This document shows positions 63,046 to 64,000 of a stretch of 64,000 bases of DNA, piece after piece. The notes under the pieces are model-generated. The model saw only the letters and a program-made list of their open reading frames with translations, ran no database searches and was not told the origin of the DNA. The stretch covers positions 496,001-560,000 of the forward strand of contig JALRMH010000011.1 of NCBI GenBank assembly GCA_026119935.1, read 5' to 3'. The position numbers and the translations under genes are program-made. How positions within the stretch are numbered: the stretch's first letter is position 1; each line of letters opens with the position of its first letter. This DNA is from Endothia cerciana. Its lineage: Eukaryota > Ascomycota > Sordariomycetes > Diaporthales > Cryphonectriaceae.

Positions 63046-64000
63046 TCAACCGGTCGCCTCGACAGTAGTCTCGGTCTTGGTGTCGACCTTCTTGGCAGGT
63101 GGTTGCTCGGTGGCGATATCATCATCACGAGCGCGCTTCGCATTATCGTTGCCACCCTCACGCTTGTCATCGCGGTCTCGGCGATCACGGCCACCACGGC
63201 CACCACGGCCACGGCCGCGACCGCGGCTGGGCTTGTATCCATGCTTGCCGTCGGCCGCCTTGCGAGCCTTCCAGTCGTCGGCGTCGGCGTTGCGGTTGTG
63301 GAGGTGCTTACCACCACGGCCGCCACGGCCGCCACGGCCGCCACGACCACCGGAGCCGCCACGGCCCTCGAAGAAGGCGCGGCGCTCGGTAGGTTGGAGT
63401 TTGCCCTCCTCGATGAGCTTGCTCTTCTCGTCGACGTAGTCCTTCTTGGACATGATCTTCAGCTCGTGACCCTTCCACTTGGGCGGGGGGTCAAGGGCCA
63501 GGAAGGCCTTGGCCTGTTCCTCGGTCTCGAACTCGACGAAGACAGAGCCCTTGAAGAGGTGATCCTGGGTGCGGCGGAGACGGATAGCATTGACGGTGTC
63601 GAACTTGGCAAAGAAAGCCTCGATGTCGAACTGGGTGGAGGGCTGCTCGTCGCCGAAGCCCTTGACGTAGACAGAGCGCGGCATAAGCTTGGGAGCCCTG
63701 GAAGGGTCGTAGGCCTGCTTGCGGGAGACCATCTCGTGGCCCTCCTCACCGGTGACGTTCAGGGTGCTGCTGTCACGAAGGGCCTTGACAACAGCGGTGT
63801 AGGGTTGAAAACGGCGCATGCGGCCGAAGACGCAGATCTTGGACACCTCGACTGGCTTGTTCTCGGTACCGCCGGTGAGGTTCCAGAGGTACTCATCCTT
63901 GGGCAGGTTGTTGTCGGAAAAGTAGAACTCAACCTAAGGATAACTATTAGTATAGATGCGTAGGTCACATACAACCTTGGCTGTAATCATACCTGGCCAC
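63046..64000 (-). CDS. La protein (RNA chaperone for Pol III transcripts), N-terminus beyond window edge
   Basis: The visible part is the last few bases of one exon (64000-63993), a 59-bp intron (63992-63934) and a terminal exon, 63933-63046. The exon opens V-E-F-Y-F-S-D-N-N-L-P-K-D-E-Y-L-W, the centre of the La motif. I-C-V-F-G-R-M-R-R-F and V-V-K-A-L-R follow. An RRM comes next (S-V-Y-V-K-G-F-G, then G-S-V-F-V-E-F-E-T-E-E-Q-A). After it is a Gly/Arg-rich RGG region, with a second one nearer the end, and a basic C-terminus with K-R-A-R and P-P-A-K-K (NLS-like). La binds the UUU-OH 3' ends of nascent Pol III RNAs in the nucleus, protects them and helps tRNA folding; yeast Lhp1 is the counterpart. 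The N-terminal start is outside the window. Confidence 0.93.

Noticed and set aside
1..64000. Secondary-metabolite or nitrate-assimilation cluster
   Set aside because: Two MFS transporters, an SDR and two zinc-cluster regulators are present, but they are 8-48 kb apart, separated by housekeeping genes. No backbone synthase, nitrate reductase or nitrate transporter is seen.
1..64000. Transposons, integrated viral sequence or toxin genes
   Set aside because: No transposase, integrase, reverse transcriptase, capsid or polymerase motifs were recognised on either strand.

Overview
The window is nuclear DNA of a filamentous ascomycete, most probably a Sordariomycete. Genes carry short (about 50-190 bp) GT-AG introns with CTNAC-like branch sites and yAG acceptors. 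Coding DNA is GC-rich. The gene set is typical of Pezizomycotina: a NIT-4/NirA zinc-cluster regulator, a WSC sensor, GH1 and GH28 enzymes, a HET gene relic, Ku70, and BAR and PPR proteins. Gene models were assembled by hand from open frames, splice signals and recognised protein families, so exon edges are inferences unless stated otherwise.

Layout. 1-1605 (-): DHA1-type MFS transporter, cut by the window edge. 2817-5027 (-): mitochondrial PPR-like protein. 5730-6337 (-): LSM4, whose first exon is only the start codon. 6897-8253 (-): GVP36-like BAR protein with a probable GC-AG intron. 9343-12930 (-): large kelch-type single-pass membrane protein. 14004-15845 (-): conserved-looking protein of unknown function. 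17000-17962 (+): short-chain dehydrogenase. 20642-23461 (+): CSC1/OSCA (DUF221) channel. 24383-25555 (+): membrane-anchored PI-PLC X-domain protein. 28301-29845 (-): WSC-domain wall sensor, preceded by a gene-poor block of almost 7 kb. 36722-39872 (-): 1012-residue Zn2Cys6 regulator with an in-frame intron inside the zinc cluster. 40460-42460 (-): secreted GH1 glycosidase. 43173-45259 (-) and 45749-47130 (+): Ku70 and ferrochelatase, divergent across 489 bp. 49118-51252 (+): second MFS transporter. 52010-52771 (+): Fhit-like HIT hydrolase. 53101-55813 (-): NIT-4/NirA-family nitrate regulator. 57532-about 59920 (+): decayed HET gene. 60340-62017 (+): GH28 exo-acting pectinase. 63046 to the right edge (-): La protein, cut by the edge.

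The neighbours do not form a recognisable pathway or secondary-metabolite cluster; this is mostly housekeeping and surface or secreted functions. LSM4 and La are both RNA-chaperone factors for U6 and Pol III transcripts but lie 57 kb apart. The kelch, WSC, PLC and CSC1 proteins are all surface or membrane proteins, without evidence of co-regulation.

The least explained property is twenty C or G homopolymer tracts of 11-15 bases, none in a called exon. Other points are the regulator with two possible zinc-binding modules and an in-frame zinc-cluster intron, a 64-bp hairpin upstream of the nitrate regulator, and the lesions in the HET relic. No convincing new multi-gene system was found.
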